The notes under the pieces: generated by a model
The model's input: only the letters and a program-made list of their open reading frames with translations
Database searches by the model: none
Told to the model about the DNA's origin: nothing
Shown here: piece after piece, positions 1 through 7,937 of the stretch
How the letters are laid out: each line of letters starts with the position of its first letter
How positions within the stretch are numbered: position 1 is the first letter of the stretch
Assembly (NCBI RefSeq): GCF_010994035.1
Contig: NZ_WIXN01000010.1
Location: 1-64,000 of the forward strand
Direction: 5' to 3'
Origin: Virgibacillus aidingensis
Lineage (GTDB): Bacteria > Bacillota > Bacilli > Bacillales > Amphibacillaceae
DNA: 64,000 bases
Program-made: the position numbers and the translations under genes

Positions 1-40
1 TTTTGTTCAGTTTTCAAAGAGCAAATTTATCATTGTCGCT
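1..40 (-). other. rRNA operon leader (boxA-like)
   Basis: Read on the minus strand this stretch contains CTCTTTGAAAACTGAACAAA, the leader/spacer sequence that precedes 16S and 23S rRNA genes in Bacillaceae and carries the antitermination boxA region. It lies directly downstream of two tandem promoters, so an rRNA operon should begin just beyond the left edge. No mature rRNA sequence is inside the window. Confidence 0.7.
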
Positions 41-59
41 TGTTTTGCGACAAGATTAT

Positions 60-88
60 ATTATATCATCTTGAGAATTCCGCGTCAA
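60..88 (-). promoter_or_regulatory. rRNA operon promoter P2 (minus strand)
   Basis: On the minus strand TTGACG (83-88) is followed by a 17-nt spacer and TATAAT (60-65), a near-consensus SigA promoter. It fires leftward into the rRNA-type leader at 1-40. Together with a second promoter about 70 bp upstream it forms the tandem pair usual for Bacillus rRNA operons. Confidence 0.75.
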
Positions 89-128
89 CCTTTTTGTTCA
101 AAAACTTACTTTAAACGACAACTTTTAT

Positions 129-157
129 ATAATATCATAATTACAATTTCAGGTCAA
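129..157 (-). promoter_or_regulatory. rRNA operon promoter P1 (minus strand)
   Basis: On the minus strand TTGACC (152-157), a 17-nt spacer and TATTAT (129-134) form a good SigA promoter upstream of P2. Growth-rate control of such pairs is family knowledge; only the boxes are visible here. Confidence 0.65.
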
Positions 158-170
158 CACTTAAATTTTC

Positions 171-588
171 CAAAAGGTTATTCATTTATCCCACAATACT
201 TCCCGCATAAATTTAATACCTTATGTTGCGGGATAAACAATATACCATCATTCAGCAAAAAAGTCAATAATATTGTTGGTTTTTTTGGATGAATGATGGA
301 AATTTACTGTTCCTGCTTTTATTACTGCAACAGAACAGCATGGATTATAATACAATCATTTTAGGGAAAAGTCAATTCAGTTTCCAACACAATTATGTGC
401 TATTTTTCTCAAAAAAACTATTTACTGCGACAGTAATACAATAGATATAAAATAAGCAGGCAATTCATATTACTTCCCAACAGGCCCGCCCCCAATTAGT
501 TAGATAGAAAAAGCTAACTTTTTGGATGCTGCCTGCTGCATTTTATTATTTAAAAAGTTCATTTTTCTTACAAGTCATAAATACATGC
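171..588. other. Intergenic region, no gene recognised
   Basis: AT-rich region between the rRNA promoters and the rhodanese gene. It holds an imperfect inverted repeat (CCCGCATAA / TTATGTTGCGGG, about 201-233) and a terminator-like hairpin AGTTAG/CTAACT followed by TTTT on the plus strand near 497-526. The short plus-strand ORF at 71-292 has no ribosome binding site or recognisable content and was not called. Confidence 0.5.
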
Positions 589-894
589 TTAAAGAACCAC
601 TTCTCCTTCCCACTCCAGCATTCCTCCAACCATGTTGGAAACTTTAAAGCCGTGTTCATTCATATACTCTGCTGCTGTACTGCTTCTGCCTCCGGAACGG
701 CAAACCAGCACATAATGTTTATCCTTGTCCAAATCTTGAATGGAATAAGGAATATGCTGCAAAGCAATGTGCTTGGCTCCTTCGATCATTCCCTGTGCTA
801 CTTCCTCATCTTCACGAACATCTATAATAACCATATTATCGTCTTTCTCCATTTGTTCTTCCACTTGGTTTGGTGTGATTTCATTTACTTCCAT
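589..894 (-). CDS. Rhodanese-like domain protein
   Basis: Single-domain rhodanese of 101 residues, expected to move sulfane sulfur in the cytoplasm. The start I prefer is the second ATG (894), placed 9 nt after GGAGG; the first ATG (903) abuts that site. Visible features are the VIIDVRE strand and the active-site loop CRSGGRS, whose cysteine would carry the persulfide, followed by a GFKVSNMVGGMLEWEG C-terminus typical of the fold. The family is usually 100-120 residues, so it is complete. It stands alone, with no sulfur or molybdenum-cofactor gene nearby, so the acceptor is unknown. Confidence 0.9.
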   Translation of the reverse strand: MEVNEITPNQVEEQMEKDDNMVIIDVREDEEVAQGMIEGAKHIALQHIPYSIQDLDKDKHYVLVCRSGGRSSTAAEYMNEHGFKVSNMVGGMLEWEGEVVL

Positions 895-1003
895 GTCACT
901 CATCCTCCAAACTTTTTTTCAATATTATCATACTTTCCAACCGCATAACATGCAACTATCTGATACAAACTAGAACCACCATGAAAAACAGGAGAGAATA
1001 TGG

Positions 1004-1747
1004 ATGAGATTTTTAATCACGATGGTATTATTTTCTATAATACTGCAGCCAAGCCTATTCGTAATGGCTCAGGAAATACCAGAAACAGCAGAGCTTGAAT
1101 CATTTGAAGCAGATGTTACAGGTGATGGTCAGGATGAACAAATTATATTAAAGGGCGTTCCTTTCTCAGCTGAAAGCCGCTACTTCCGAGACGTATGGGC
1201 GGAAATCTCAAATGATCTTGATGAAAGCTGGAGTATTTCCTATGAAGGCGGGTATGAACCAGCCCTTCAGCTTGTAGATTTAAACGGTGACGGGGTTAAG
1301 GATATTTTTTATCAAAGTGCGACAGGGGGCAGTGGAGGGATACATCATTATCAATTATCCACTTTAAGAAATAGTGAATTAAATGATATTGACCTGCCTG
1401 AACAGGAGTATCTCGAAGGTGCTTTTGATGATAATTTCACTGTTATATTCAGATTGTCCCCAAGTCATAAACCAATTGAAATAGATGTTTCCGCTCGGAA
1501 GGATGAATATATCAGGCATGGTATATATGATGAAGAAGGGATATTGTTGGTGCCAACCTCTGTGATGATCGATCCTATTGCTTTTTACGAACCACTCCTA
1601 ATCAGCAAAAGTAAAGGATACGGCCTGAAAAGCTATCAGCAGATCAGCGGTGCCTACCATGCAGATCAGCTTGGCACAGTGGAGACACTCTGGTATTACG
1701 AAAAGGGGGAGTGGATTATTTTACAGACAGAGTGGGTACCCGCATAA
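1004..1747 (+). CDS. Secreted protein with EF-hand-like calcium loops
   Basis: A 247-residue protein with an N-terminal signal peptide (hydrophobic residues 3-21, probable cleavage after VMA). Two acidic loops, DVTGDGQDE (about 38-46) and DLNGDGVKD (about 92-100), resemble the calcium loops of FG-GAP/VCBS-like repeats. I do not recognise a named family for the whole protein. The start follows AGGAGAG by 7 nt. A weak terminator lies downstream and neighbours are unrelated. Calcium-dependent extracellular structure is an inference from the loops only; no catalytic motif is apparent. Confidence 0.65.
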   Translation: MRFLITMVLFSIILQPSLFVMAQEIPETAELESFEADVTGDGQDEQIILKGVPFSAESRYFRDVWAEISNDLDESWSISYEGGYEPALQLVDLNGDGVKDIFYQSATGGSGGIHHYQLSTLRNSELNDIDLPEQEYLEGAFDDNFTVIFRLSPSHKPIEIDVSARKDEYIRHGIYDEEGILLVPTSVMIDPIAFYEPLLISKSKGYGLKSYQQISGAYHADQLGTVETLWYYEKGEWIILQTEWVPA

Positions 1748-1822
1748 AGACGGAAATGTGAACCATTCTCCATAAGTCGGAACAAATATAATTTTCATAC
1801 TCAGCTTCATTACTCAATAAAC

Positions 1823-1852
1823 TTCCCTAAAAAACAGGGGAGTTATTATTAT
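1823..1852 (+). terminator. Weak rho-independent terminator
   Basis: AACTTCCC and GGGGAGTT pair across a short A-rich loop (one G-T pair) and are followed by TTATTATT. It lies 75 bp past the secreted protein gene ending at 1747. Confidence 0.45.
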
Positions 1853-1935
1853 GTGAGAAAGAAATCTGATTCAAGGATTTAAATAAAAAATCTCTCTCTA
1901 TAATAAAAGTTTAAGAAAACAAAGGAGAGATTCTA

Positions 1936-2141
1936 CATGATAACTAAATTTCAATTGACCCCTTAACATGTCCACCATGTTTAAAAAAATTGAAAGCAAG
2001 ATGGGAAAAATAGCCGAGATTGAAAAAGCAAAGCTCCAGTAAAGTAAAAAAACTACAACGCGGATCAATCAGCAAAGATAAATTGAAAGAAACAATTGAA
2101 ACATTGGACTATCCAGTACTAACTGAGAGAATATACTGGAC
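1936..2141 (+). pseudogene. Degenerate short coding remnant
   Basis: GGAGAG precedes an ATG at 1936 whose frame stops after nine codons. A different frame then stays open to about 2202 and encodes a lysine-rich peptide (from about 2020). The pattern suggests a short gene broken by frameshifts, but I cannot assign a family. It ends at a strong terminator. The residual reading frame has no start with a ribosome binding site. Confidence 0.3.
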
Positions 2142-2168
2142 AAACCCCGCGGTATGGCGGGGTTTTTT
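2142..2168 (+). terminator. Rho-independent terminator
   Basis: Perfect 9-bp stem AAACCCCGC/GCGGGGTTT with a 6-nt loop, running into TTTTTT on the plus strand. It follows the degenerate coding stretch at 1936-2141 and supports the idea that a real gene once ended here. Confidence 0.75.
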
Positions 2169-2191
2169 AAACAGTTATGTACAATCTATAT

Positions 2192-2477
2192 TTAAGGAGT
2201 AATATGTGGCTGCAGCGACTTTTTCTTACTATCGATAGTATCTCCACAAAGCAGGTATACCGCAAAGCCTATTATCCACAAAAATGTATAAACTGCAGCC
2301 AGTTTCGCTATACAATCCCATCTCGTCCATAGGAAATAAATATCTGATTTACTAAAATCAATCTCACCCTTGTTGTGTTGTCCCTGACAACTTTTTAATT
2401 CATTGTACCAATGAATTAAACAAATACCGATCCAGGATTGCCACTGCAAAAGTACTAATTATAAAGCCTGTAGCCAT
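2192..2477 (-). pseudogene. Small membrane protein gene, apparently frameshifted
   Basis: A minus-strand ATG at 2477 sits behind GAGGAGCGAGGGGG and encodes a hydrophobic start (MATGFIISTFAVAIL...) that stops at 2400 after 25 residues. The adjacent frame then stays open to 2192 and encodes a charged stretch and a second membrane segment (LAAVYTFLWIIGFAVYLL). Joined by one frameshift near 2400 they would make a two-helix membrane protein of about 90 residues. Function is unknown. The alternative is that the downstream 85-codon ORF alone is real, but its start lacks a ribosome binding site. Confidence 0.45.
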
Positions 2478-2657
2478 AAGACCCCCTCGCTCCTCATTAT
2501 CCTTTTACCAGTTTATACAACAGAACGGATCAAAAGGTTCAATTATTTTAATTTTTTTAAAGTCAGTCCTCTTAGAAAGGTAAAATCACCGAAGCATAAA
2601 ATTTTTGCTTTATACGTCGCTTATCGTACACTGAAAATAGCGAAACGAGGTAGAAAA

Positions 2658-3716
2658 GTGATGAAACAGTATTTCAGCGATGTTATTCAATATAGAGGAA
2701 CCCACTATGACTTCGGCTATTTCCAGGGGGAACTGCTCAGAAACTCCCCTATTTTGCCGAACCGCGAAAAGCAATGGGAATCAAAGAAAGATAGACATTT
2801 TTTGGTTGATTCGGCAGCATATAAAAATATCATGGCAAAAATTGCACCCGCCATTTTAGAAGAAATTCATGGTCTGGCCGACGCACTGAAGCTGGACACG
2901 GAAAAGGCGTTACGCTTGTTTGGCGGTTATTATCTGGAATTTACCCGGAGCGGCTGTTCCATTTTTGCGGAGTCCAATTTCATGGTTAGAAATTACGACA
3001 GTCATCCGCGAGGATACGAGGGCAGGTATATACTTTATGAACCAACCGATAAGGGGTATTCCGTGCTCGGACCTTCTATGCAAATTACCGGCCGGGTAGA
3101 CGGTATGAATGAAAAAGGGCTGGCCATGGGCTATAATTTCACGCACAGCAAAAAGTCCGAAGACGGGTTTCTGTGCAATATGATCGGCCGTTTGATTTTG
3201 GAAACATGTGCGAATGTGGATGAGGCTATTTTATTACTAGAAGAAATTCCTCACCGTCATTCATTCAGCTATGTGCTTCTGGACCCATCGGGAGAATCCT
3301 ATGTTGCCGAAGCTTCCCCGCGCCAGGTTGCAGTCCGTAAGTCGAGTGTATGTACAAATCATTTCCATTTGCTGGATGAAGAAAATCGCTATAGACAGGA
3401 AGAGACACGGGAACGTGAGCAAACGATACTGAAAGAGCAGCAGCATACCACAAATCCTTATGAGGCATATAAAGTAATGAACAGCCAGGAACATGGTGTT
3501 TTTTCCAAAAAGTACGATGCATCTGCAGGAACCATTCATACTTCTGTATATTTTCCGACAGAGCTGAAGGCATGGTTTGTAATCGGTCCCGACAGGAAAC
3601 CGGTGATTTTAGACTTTAATAAATGGCTTCGGGGAGAGGATCTAAATATTACACGCGTAAAAGGGGAACTGGATTATCATCGGCCATTTGTGAATATGGG
3701 AGAGACTGGAAATTAA
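2658..3716 (+). CDS. C45-family autoproteolytic acyltransferase/hydrolase
   Basis: A 352-residue protein of the acyl-CoA:6-aminopenicillanic acid acyltransferase-like (peptidase C45) family, Ntn hydrolases that self-cleave to expose an N-terminal cysteine. The likely nucleophile is Cys100 in RSGCSIF, followed by the conserved segments RNYDSHP, GRVDGMNEKGLAMG and the CTNHF motif. The length matches the family, so it looks intact. There is no signal peptide, so it should act in the cytoplasm. The substrate cannot be read from the sequence; in bacteria such enzymes usually hydrolyse amides or acyl conjugates. It is monocistronic with its own terminator. Confidence 0.85.
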   Translation: MMKQYFSDVIQYRGTHYDFGYFQGELLRNSPILPNREKQWESKKDRHFLVDSAAYKNIMAKIAPAILEEIHGLADALKLDTEKALRLFGGYYLEFTRSGCSIFAESNFMVRNYDSHPRGYEGRYILYEPTDKGYSVLGPSMQITGRVDGMNEKGLAMGYNFTHSKKSEDGFLCNMIGRLILETCANVDEAILLLEEIPHRHSFSYVLLDPSGESYVAEASPRQVAVRKSSVCTNHFHLLDEENRYRQEETREREQTILKEQQHTTNPYEAYKVMNSQEHGVFSKKYDASAGTIHTSVYFPTELKAWFVIGPDRKPVILDFNKWLRGEDLNITRVKGELDYHRPFVNMGETGN

Positions 3717-3741
3717 TCGAGACAGTTATCGTAAACGCTTC

Positions 3742-3776
3742 AGGTGCTCTTAATTTATATTTGAGCACCTTTTATC
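3742..3776 (+). terminator. Rho-independent terminator
   Basis: AGGTGCTC/GAGCACCT stem with an AT loop and a TTTTAT tail, 25 bp past the stop codon of the C45 acyltransferase gene. Confidence 0.8.
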
Positions 3777-3805
3777 TTTAGGCTTGTTAATTTTATGGCT
3801 GGGTT

Positions 3806-4012
3806 TTAATATAATGTCCCTTTAAATTTCCCGGGTTTTTTCACATAACCTTCTATAATGTAGCCGCATTCCGTGCAAATGACATATTCAATCGTTGTTC
3901 CAATAATCATCTTATTTACGGGGTGCATTGCTGAATATCCACTATGTTTTCCCTTCCCCAATTCTCTGCTTCCGCATTTTGGGCACGCTGTTATGTCTGC
4001 AATGTTTTTCAA
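3806..4012 (-). CDS. Small zinc-ribbon protein
   Basis: A 68-residue protein with two CxxC knuckles, CPKCGS near residue 9 and CTECGY near residue 46, a classic zinc ribbon. It starts with TTG preceded by GGAGGAAACCAA. The segment between the knuckles holds basic residues and the C-terminus is lysine-rich. Proteins of this kind are often annotated as transcription initiation factor TFIIIB-like in Bacillus, but no function is demonstrated. A 41-residue membrane peptide gene lies just upstream on the same strand, so they may share a transcript. Confidence 0.75.
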   Translation of the reverse strand: MKNIADITACPKCGSRELGKGKHSGYSAMHPVNKMIIGTTIEYVICTECGYIIEGYVKKPGKFKGTLY

Positions 4013-4048
4013 TTGGTTTCCTCCTCCTACAATAAAATAATATCATAT

Positions 4049-4174
4049 TCAATTCTTTTCAATTATTTCTTTTAACAAACCAATGATTTCTTCACTTTGC
4101 TTGTTTCCCTGCCTGAGCTTGCTTTCAATTGAAAACAGGGTAATGAGCGCAACCACACCAATGACCGCCAGCAC
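4049..4174 (-). CDS. 41-residue single-span membrane peptide
   Basis: Short GTG-started ORF on the minus strand, with GGGAGGGGAGG ending 8 nt before the start. The product begins with a hydrophobic helix (LAVIGVVALITLF) followed by a charged amphipathic tail rich in Lys, Glu and Gln, so it is a single-pass small membrane protein with a cytoplasmic tail. It is too short for normal ORF thresholds. The ideal ribosome binding site and the sharp split between helix and tail are the evidence. Function is unknown; a link to the zinc-ribbon gene that follows is only positional. Confidence 0.6.
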   Translation of the reverse strand: MLAVIGVVALITLFSIESKLRQGNKQSEEIIGLLKEIIEKN

Positions 4175-4240
4175 TATGCATACCTCCCCTCCCGATTTTT
4201 AAAAAGCGATGGGAGTGCATACATCAGAATCTGCATGAGC

Positions 4241-5263
4241 TCACAATTCCCAGGAAAACCACCTGCCATGTCCATCAGTCTCGCCAATTTTTTTCTCATA
4301 CGCCTTCCCATCAATATAATAATCAAGGTGCAGATCTCTATCATATACATTGTTATAAAGGTGAAAAATATCTCTGTCGGAACCTATTAGCTTCACTTGA
4401 GCAAGCAGTCTTTCCTTCACGTCAGCAGGCATTTGATTGGCTACGTGGGTATGGAACACACAAATAGCATAGTCTCTTGATATCTCTTCTATCAGATCGG
4501 GAAGCAATTCAACCCCGTTCCCATCAATTAACGTTACCGGATTTTCCTTTATACTTTCTGCTGCTTTGTTAAATAAATCTCTTCTTTCATTATGTTCCGG
4601 CCAAATCAGTGCGTTCAACCAAAGACGATCTTCCTCTTTCATTATGTCAATTGTATGAAGATCGACCCCAATGCGAGAGGCTACAGGCGGAATGGCACCT
4701 GGCAATACCGGATAATTTTCACTTCTAATTTCAGAGATTATATGTACTTTTGAATCCATTTTTCCATATGTTAGGTTTGTACCATATGAGTACTTATATT
4801 TATCCCATAAGAGCTGTAAACCAGCACTTGCTCCAAGTTCAATCAACGCGAGCGGCTTCTTTACCATATCATAAATATGAGTAAAAGTTGGAGAAAGATA
4901 AGCACACCGTCTTACTTCATTTGTCTGTACTAATTTATTTTCCAGGATTGGGATTATTTTATCCGCATATTGCTTGCAAAAATCTTTGAAATATCCATAT
5001 GAATCTGCTGCATCTCTCGGTTTCTTAGTGATACTTGGGTAAAATTCTCTTACGTTATGGATCTCTCCTTTTAACAACAGATAATGTACAGCTCCAAACA
5101 ACAGATTTGGGATGGGTTGACCTTTCTTTGCGTACGATGCTAATTCCAGAATTTCATTGTCCCCTGCAATCTTTAGAGAAAGAAATTCATATAATTCGCT
5201 TGAACCTTTGCATTCATTTTCAGCGAAGACTTTAAAGTTTTTAGATAGACGGTTTATTTCCAC
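4241..5263 (-). CDS. DUF2332 family protein
   Basis: A 340-residue protein of the DUF2332 family. The signature segments are present: PNLLFGAVHYLLL (about 51-63), IELGASAGLQLLWDKY (about 141-156), which resembles a SAM-binding glycine loop, and FHTHVANQMP in the C-terminal half. It starts with GTG behind AAAGGAG. The length equals the family norm. No biochemical role is established for the family; a methyltransferase-like fold is suggested by the ELGASAG motif only. The gene is followed by no partner on the same strand within 50 bp. Confidence 0.8.
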   Translation of the reverse strand: MEINRLSKNFKVFAENECKGSSELYEFLSLKIAGDNEILELASYAKKGQPIPNLLFGAVHYLLLKGEIHNVREFYPSITKKPRDAADSYGYFKDFCKQYADKIIPILENKLVQTNEVRRCAYLSPTFTHIYDMVKKPLALIELGASAGLQLLWDKYKYSYGTNLTYGKMDSKVHIISEIRSENYPVLPGAIPPVASRIGVDLHTIDIMKEEDRLWLNALIWPEHNERRDLFNKAAESIKENPVTLIDGNGVELLPDLIEEISRDYAICVFHTHVANQMPADVKERLLAQVKLIGSDRDIFHLYNNVYDRDLHLDYYIDGKAYEKKIGETDGHGRWFSWEL

Positions 5264-5357
5264 GAAGTTTCTCCTTTCAATATCATGTATAGATGCACCC
5301 TTGTTTTCCCAGTACCCCCATTGCTTTAAAAAATCTGGTTATACATTGAAATATTGT

Positions 5358-5909
5358 TTAACTATGGGAATGAAGAACATAATTAATAAATTCTGTTTTT
5401 GCTTTCGTGTACTTTTCACGGTCATCAGCGTATTTTATCGCTAAATTTTCTTTTAAATTAGCGTATTCATAAACAAAATCCGTATTATTTCTCAACAGGT
5501 CACGAAACAATAGTTGCTTATTCCACCTTTCTTCGCCTTCAAGCATAATATGCAGGTGCACAACTCGTTTGTCATTCATTACTTTCACAAAAAACCTTTG
5601 CCAATGCCGACCGTCTAATTCTGGATGCACATAGTGCCAGCTGTGATTAGATAACAATGAATCTACTTCTTTAATGTTTTCGAACGAATCAATTTTGGCC
5701 ATTAAATCAATAATTGGTTTTGCCGGCAGATTTGGAATAGACGTACTTCCATAATGTTGAACTTCTGTTATACCTAAACCCGATAGAAGATGAAGAAGTA
5801 AATCTTTTTCCTGTTCCCCTTTTTTTATCCAATTAGGATCTGGTTTAACTATGTCTATTTTCTCATTAGCCCAAACCGGCCATGTGTTTTGCTCATGAAT
5901 ATCCGTCAT
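5358..5909 (-). CDS. GrpB/UPF0157 family nucleotidyltransferase-fold protein
   Basis: A 183-residue member of the GrpB family. The hallmark segment HYGSTSIPNLPAKPIIDLMA is present near residues 52-71; its GST and D residues correspond to the nucleotidyltransferase-like active site. The usual C-terminal helices (LLFRDLLRN, YANLKENLA, KYTKAKTEFI) follow. It starts with ATG behind TGGAGGAA. Family members have no well-defined substrate. It is 15 bp downstream of a GNAT acetyltransferase gene on the same strand, so the two are probably cotranscribed. Confidence 0.85.
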   Translation of the reverse strand: MTDIHEQNTWPVWANEKIDIVKPDPNWIKKGEQEKDLLLHLLSGLGITEVQHYGSTSIPNLPAKPIIDLMAKIDSFENIKEVDSLLSNHSWHYVHPELDGRHWQRFFVKVMNDKRVVHLHIMLEGEERWNKQLLFRDLLRNNTDFVYEYANLKENLAIKYADDREKYTKAKTEFINYVLHSHS

Positions 5910-5923
5910 CTATATTTCCTCCA

Positions 5924-6361
5924 TTATTTAAACATATGTTTAAATACGTAGCTCACTTTATCGTAACCCATTTTTTCTTCATAAAAACGATGGGCAGCTT
6001 CTCGCTTCAGACCTGAAGAAAGTGCAACACTTTCATAATCATGCTCTTTTGCCCATATATGAACAAAGGAAAGCAGCTGTTCCCCATATCCTTTAGAGCG
6101 TTTATTTTTATCTGTAACTAGGTCACAAACCCAGACGAACCTTCCATAATAAAGGGTGATCATCGGCTTAAAGCCAATTATTGCGGCTATTTCTACCCGA
6201 TCAAGCAGAGCAAACATTTTATAACTGTCTATCTCCCGTGCTTCAGCCACTAACTCCAGATACGTATCTTCATCAAGGTGCGTCCGTAATTGTTTCATAA
6301 TGGAAAAAGCTTCAAGTATTTCTTGTTTATTTTGCAGTTCTTTTATTGTGTAACTATCCAT
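5924..6361 (-). CDS. GNAT family N-acetyltransferase
   Basis: A 145-residue acetyltransferase of the GNAT fold. I place the start at the ATG at 6361, which follows CAGGAGGA by a normal spacing, rather than 30 nt upstream. The acetyl-CoA loop is [10 protein letters not shown] (about residues 98-107), and the C-terminal part has the usual [11 protein letters not shown] strand-helix. It closely precedes the GrpB gene (14-bp gap). The substrate is unknown. Confidence 0.85.
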   Translation of the reverse strand: MDSYTIKELQNKQEILEAFSIMKQLRTHLDEDTYLELVAEAREIDSYKMFALLDRVEIAAIIGFKPMITLYYGRFVWVCDLVTDKNKRSKGYGEQLLSFVHIWAKEHDYESVALSSGLKREAAHRFYEEKMGYDKVSYVFKHMFK

Positions 6362-6424
6362 TTTATCCTCCTGTAAAATAATGTAAAACATAATTGCGAT
6401 TACTCTGTCATCTATTAATGCTTC

Positions 6425-6930
6425 TAAAACTGGCTTTCAATTTAGCCTTTGATTTTCGTGTATCCAAGGACGGAGTTTTATGATGAATTGCTATTTTCTC
6501 TTCTGCCCTGATTTTTGCATTCACGTATTTGGCCAGGGGCGCTTCCTCAGGGAGGAATTTGAATAATCAGCTTCTGCATTCCCCATTTTCATCGAAAAAA
6601 CGTGTCGGTGGATAAATATCATTTTTGTCTCTTGTTTGATTGCTGATAACAGCTGGGTAAGCCCCAAATCAATAAGTACATCCTCTTAATCTCTGCTTAA
6701 TAATGTCCATAAGATTGTATCCAGTTTGTAGCCATCGATTGCATTTTTTAAAGCATGTTTATCTGTGACATCTAGTGTAATAATATTTTGATTCTCGTTG
6801 AAGTACCTTGAAGTACCCAACACTCGCAGATTTTTATTCTCCGCAGAATTCAGTAAGGATGAGCCCAGAAAACTAGTTGCCCCAGATTTTCATAGTTCCA
6901 ATTTAAGTTCTCCTTGGATTTTGCCAACTG
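6425..6930 (-). pseudogene. Decayed NAD-dependent dehydratase/reductase (RmlD-like)
   Basis: On the minus strand the segment from about 6895 down to 6695 still encodes a Rossmann start (GATSFLGSSLLNS), a LDVTDKHALKNAI strand and KLDTILWTLL, a pattern typical of dTDP-4-dehydrorhamnose reductase and related extended SDR proteins. An in-frame stop follows. Downstream frames contain PPTRFFDENGE and PLAKYVNAKIRAEEKI, matching the later part of such enzymes, but in different frames and with further stops. No intact start is visible. It fills the otherwise empty 6.4-7.0 kb region. Confidence 0.65.
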
Positions 6931-6998
6931 TAAATTCTAACACCATTTCCATATAATTCCCTGCACGTGTAAGTAAGCGATCAGTAAAGTAAAGCCAG

Positions 6999-7571
6999 TT
7001 AATCAATATTGCGAATAATATCTTCAGCAAATACTTGCGCATCTTCCTCCGTTCTGCCCTCTTCCAAATAATACTCGATCATATAACCATATTCTTCAAA
7101 ATCAATCGCCATAATTACAGCTTCACTATCCCGTTCGATATACTGATATTGAACTTCGTGACCTTCTAGTTCTATAAGTTCAGCAGCCATAATTTCCGGC
7201 ACTCCGTCTTTAAAAATGGTTACCTTGCATACATTCGGATCCATGTACAAATCACCATAAACTACTTCTCTCAACGGATCACGGTCATCCCAGACTTCCT
7301 TCATTTTCTCATCCAGCTTCTCTTCAGTCGAGGCTTTATATTCGATTTCCACTTGAAATGGATCCCCTTTACCGGCATCACTATTGTTATCCAAAGCATG
7401 GTAATAGTTCATTATGACAGCACCAATTAGATCATCATCTGGGATATAAGGATTTATACCCAGCTCTTTCTCAATAATCTGTTTAATCTCCTCCCCTTCA
7501 GAAGAAGGTGGTGTGCATGCTGATAGAAAAACCAACATCAGTAACACAGCAGTAAATATATATTTTCTCAT
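6999..7571 (-). CDS. Putative lipoprotein
   Basis: A 190-residue protein starting at the ATG at 7571 behind CCGGGGGATT; the longer ORF upstream has no such site. The N-terminus is a lipoprotein signal with lipobox LSAC (Cys19), so it should be anchored outside the membrane. The mature part is acidic, with a repeated Glu/Asp character and a C-terminal helix ending in VFAEDIIRNID. I recognise no family. Similar small acidic lipoproteins of Bacillaceae are uncharacterised. It is flanked on both sides by decayed genes. Confidence 0.75.
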   Translation of the reverse strand: MRKYIFTAVLLMLVFLSACTPPSSEGEEIKQIIEKELGINPYIPDDDLIGAVIMNYYHALDNNSDAGKGDPFQVEIEYKASTEEKLDEKMKEVWDDRDPLREVVYGDLYMDPNVCKVTIFKDGVPEIMAAELIELEGHEVQYQYIERDSEAVIMAIDFEEYGYMIEYYLEEGRTEEDAQVFAEDIIRNID

Positions 7572-7644
7572 ATAAATCCCCCGGAATAATTTTGAATATC
7601 CATTGATTTTTAAAGGGGTCAGCCCCAATGTTTATTTCACACAA

Positions 7645-7839
7645 TCAAGCATTATTCAAAGCTGCTCCCAATATGTCATTCTCAATAATTTCATAAAACC
7701 GTTCCTGCTCCTCTATGAAAGGACTGTGTGCTGAATGATTGTCTTTCAAGGTAATATACTGTTTAATGATACAAAAATAAAATAGGTATTTTCTATATTC
7801 CTCCTTTATCATAACATAGGTAATGCTTGAATAACTCAT
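7645..7839 (-). pseudogene. Remnant of an alpha/beta-hydrolase C-terminus
   Basis: The 64-codon minus-strand ORF contains HSPFIEEQERFYEII close to its end. This matches the catalytic-histidine region at the C-terminus of alpha/beta-hydrolases (GHSPFIEEPEKF-like). Nothing upstream encodes the rest of the enzyme, so this is best read as the tail of a deleted gene. The N-terminal part of the ORF is unrelated sequence. Confidence 0.5.
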
Positions 7840-7861
7840 AATATTTTTATAAAATACATAT

Positions 7862-7899
7862 AAAAAAACACTTGGATTTTTGTATAATCACAAGTGTCT
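7862..7899 (-). terminator. Rho-independent terminator of uspA-like gene
   Basis: On the minus strand ACACTTG/CAAGTGT pair and run into TTTTTTTA. It sits about 40 bp past the stop of the universal stress protein gene. Confidence 0.75.
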
Positions 7900-7937
7900 G
7901 TATAATTTTCTTCTTTAATTTCTCCCAAAATCTGTCC

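Noticed and set aside
71-292. Plus-strand 73-codon ORF opposite the rRNA promoters
   Set aside because: It lies across two good promoters and a leader, has no ribosome binding site and an unlikely composition.
1936-2141. Insertion sequence remnant
   Set aside because: The lysine-rich broken frame and terminator suggested it, but there are no inverted repeats, target duplication or recognisable transposase motif.
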